In this document: in pieces, positions 63,318 to 64,000 of the stretch
How the letters are laid out: every line of letters begins with the position of its first letter
Numbering within the stretch: position 1 is the first letter of the stretch
Notes under the pieces: generated by a model
Told to the model about the DNA's origin: nothing
Database searches by the model: none
Seen by the model: only the letters and a program-made list of their open reading frames with translations
Position numbers and translations under genes: made by a program
Assembly (NCBI GenBank): GCA_003225315.1
Contig: QHZD01000017.1
Coordinates: forward strand, 328,973 to 392,972
Direction of reading: 5' to 3'
Source: Acidobacteriota bacterium
GTDB taxonomy: Bacteria > Acidobacteriota > Terriglobia > Acidiferrales > UBA7541
DNA: 64,000 nt

Positions 63318-64000
63318 TCCGGCACCATTCGAACCGCGGGGTTGCCGCAAATTTCGCGGATTGCATCCACTAGTTCCGGCGATGTTTTCACACGCAGTTG
63401 CGCCGGCAGCACTGCCACGGAACCGTCCGGCGAGCATAATTCAAACACAACCTGGCACGGCCCGGGCGAGGCGACAAGCAAATCTTCGAGACGGTCAAGG
63501 ACCTCTTCGCTCAGCGCTTGCATTTCGATGCGAACGCGAAGCTCGTTGGAACCTGAGCGTTCAGCGATTTCGTCCAGCCGCCGTGCTTCCTGCAAGGAAA
63601 GGCGCGTGCCTGCTTCCTCGACTTGTGCGCGAACCTTCAGGAGCAGCGGATTGCCCGGTTTTAAGACGGGTTCAAGGCGCGCAAAGCTCTCTGGAAACGC
63701 GAGTAGTTCCTGAACGCCGGTCATATCCTGAATCGTGAAAATGGCCCAGCGCGCGCCTTTTTTCGAGCGCATCGGGCGCGAACCGACAATCAATGCGGCA
63801 ACGGTGATCTCTTTTCCGTTTCGCTGATCTTCGACCTGATCGAGAGAAATCGTCTTCAAGTCCATCAGGCGCGAAGCATATTTCGCAAGCGGGTGGCCGG
63901 AGACGTAGAAGCCGAGCATGGCGTATTCGCTGGCGAGGCGTTCCTCCTCACTCCAGGGGGCAGCCTCGCGCAATTCGAATGGCGTCGGTGCAGGAGCGGC
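63314..64000 (-). CDS. dnaE: DNA polymerase III subunit alpha, C-terminal part (gene runs off right edge)
   Basis: The minus strand is open from 64000 to the stop at 63314, 228 codons. It begins near the end of the polymerase core ([29 protein letters not shown]), then the OB-fold domain ([40 protein letters not shown]) and the C-terminal domain ending in NPAVRMVPE. These are typical of bacterial DnaE. The polymerase, PHP and other domains lie beyond the window. Confidence 0.95.
   Translation of the reverse strand, partial: AAPAPTPFELREAAPWSEEERLASEYAMLGFYVSGHPLAKYASRLMDLKTISLDQVEDQRNGKEITVAALIVGSRPMRSKKGARWAIFTIQDMTGVQELLAFPESFARLEPVLKPGNPLLLKVRAQVEEAGTRLSLQEARRLDEIAERSGSNELRVRIEMQALSEEVLDRLEDLLVASPGPCQVVFELCSPDGSVAVLPAQLRVKTSPELVDAIREICGNPAVRMVPE

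Overview
The window looks like a chromosomal segment of an Acidobacteriota bacterium, probably a soil member of the Terriglobia/Koribacter type. This is inferred from gene content: an ADOP-type orphan ABC permease, a large secreted YD/RHS protein, a long haem-synthesis block and moderately GC-rich genes with many 4-base stop/start overlaps. No 16S rRNA or tRNA gene was seen, so the placement is tentative.

Layout. 1-2801: the start of a CheB-type methylesterase running off the left edge, two small unknown genes and a PilZ protein. 3100-9213: a sigma70-like promoter, a hairpin-rich leader, a secreted RHS/YD-repeat protein split by a one-base frameshift, and two tightly coupled small genes. 9214-9768: repeat-rich non-coding DNA. 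9769-17883 (minus): chemosensory operon 1, in transcription order TonB-domain protein, MCP, CheW, CheR, CheA, CheB, CheY, CheX. 18255-22416 (plus): a PAS/GAF histidine kinase, a lone receiver and an NtrC-type sigma54 activator. 22687-35426 (plus): a PilZ-like protein, a 492-aa unknown protein, a receiver-like/HisKA protein without an ATPase domain, then a Pil-Chp-like chemosensory operon 2. 35570-38625: Tat-signal protein, amidase, DUF421 and DUF4337 proteins. 38649-48894: haem synthesis, hemL-B-D-C-A plus a CcsA/HemX-like protein on minus, diverging from hemE-hemN-hemY on plus. 48953-56368: thioesterase, TPR protein, a MacA/MacB-type efflux system and a frameshifted ADOP permease. 56513-64000: LON-domain protein, MoxR/VWA pair, alpha/beta hydrolase, two small proteins, accA and the 3' part of dnaE.

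The most interesting feature is the regulatory architecture of the 9.8-35.4 kb block. Three 15-bp palindromes of the form RTYTCA-N3-TGAGAC (at 18095, 22482 and 25204) each lie 80-150 bp upstream of a -24/-12 element with GG-N10-GC spacing (17930-17944 on minus; 22578-22595 and 25336-25352 on plus). The three promoters resemble one another (TGGC...RCGTGC). They sit in front of the TonB-domain gene heading chemosensory operon 1, the PilZ-like/unknown pair, and the first gene of chemosensory operon 2. The gene for an NtrC-type activator lies between them. My reading is one sigma54 switch that controls two chemosensory systems together, the second of which resembles the type IV pilus class. The sites and gene order are visible in the sequence; the regulator-site pairing is inference.

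Two genes (RHS and ADOP) are each broken by what looks like a single missing base. Both could be sequencing errors in a draft assembly or real decay.
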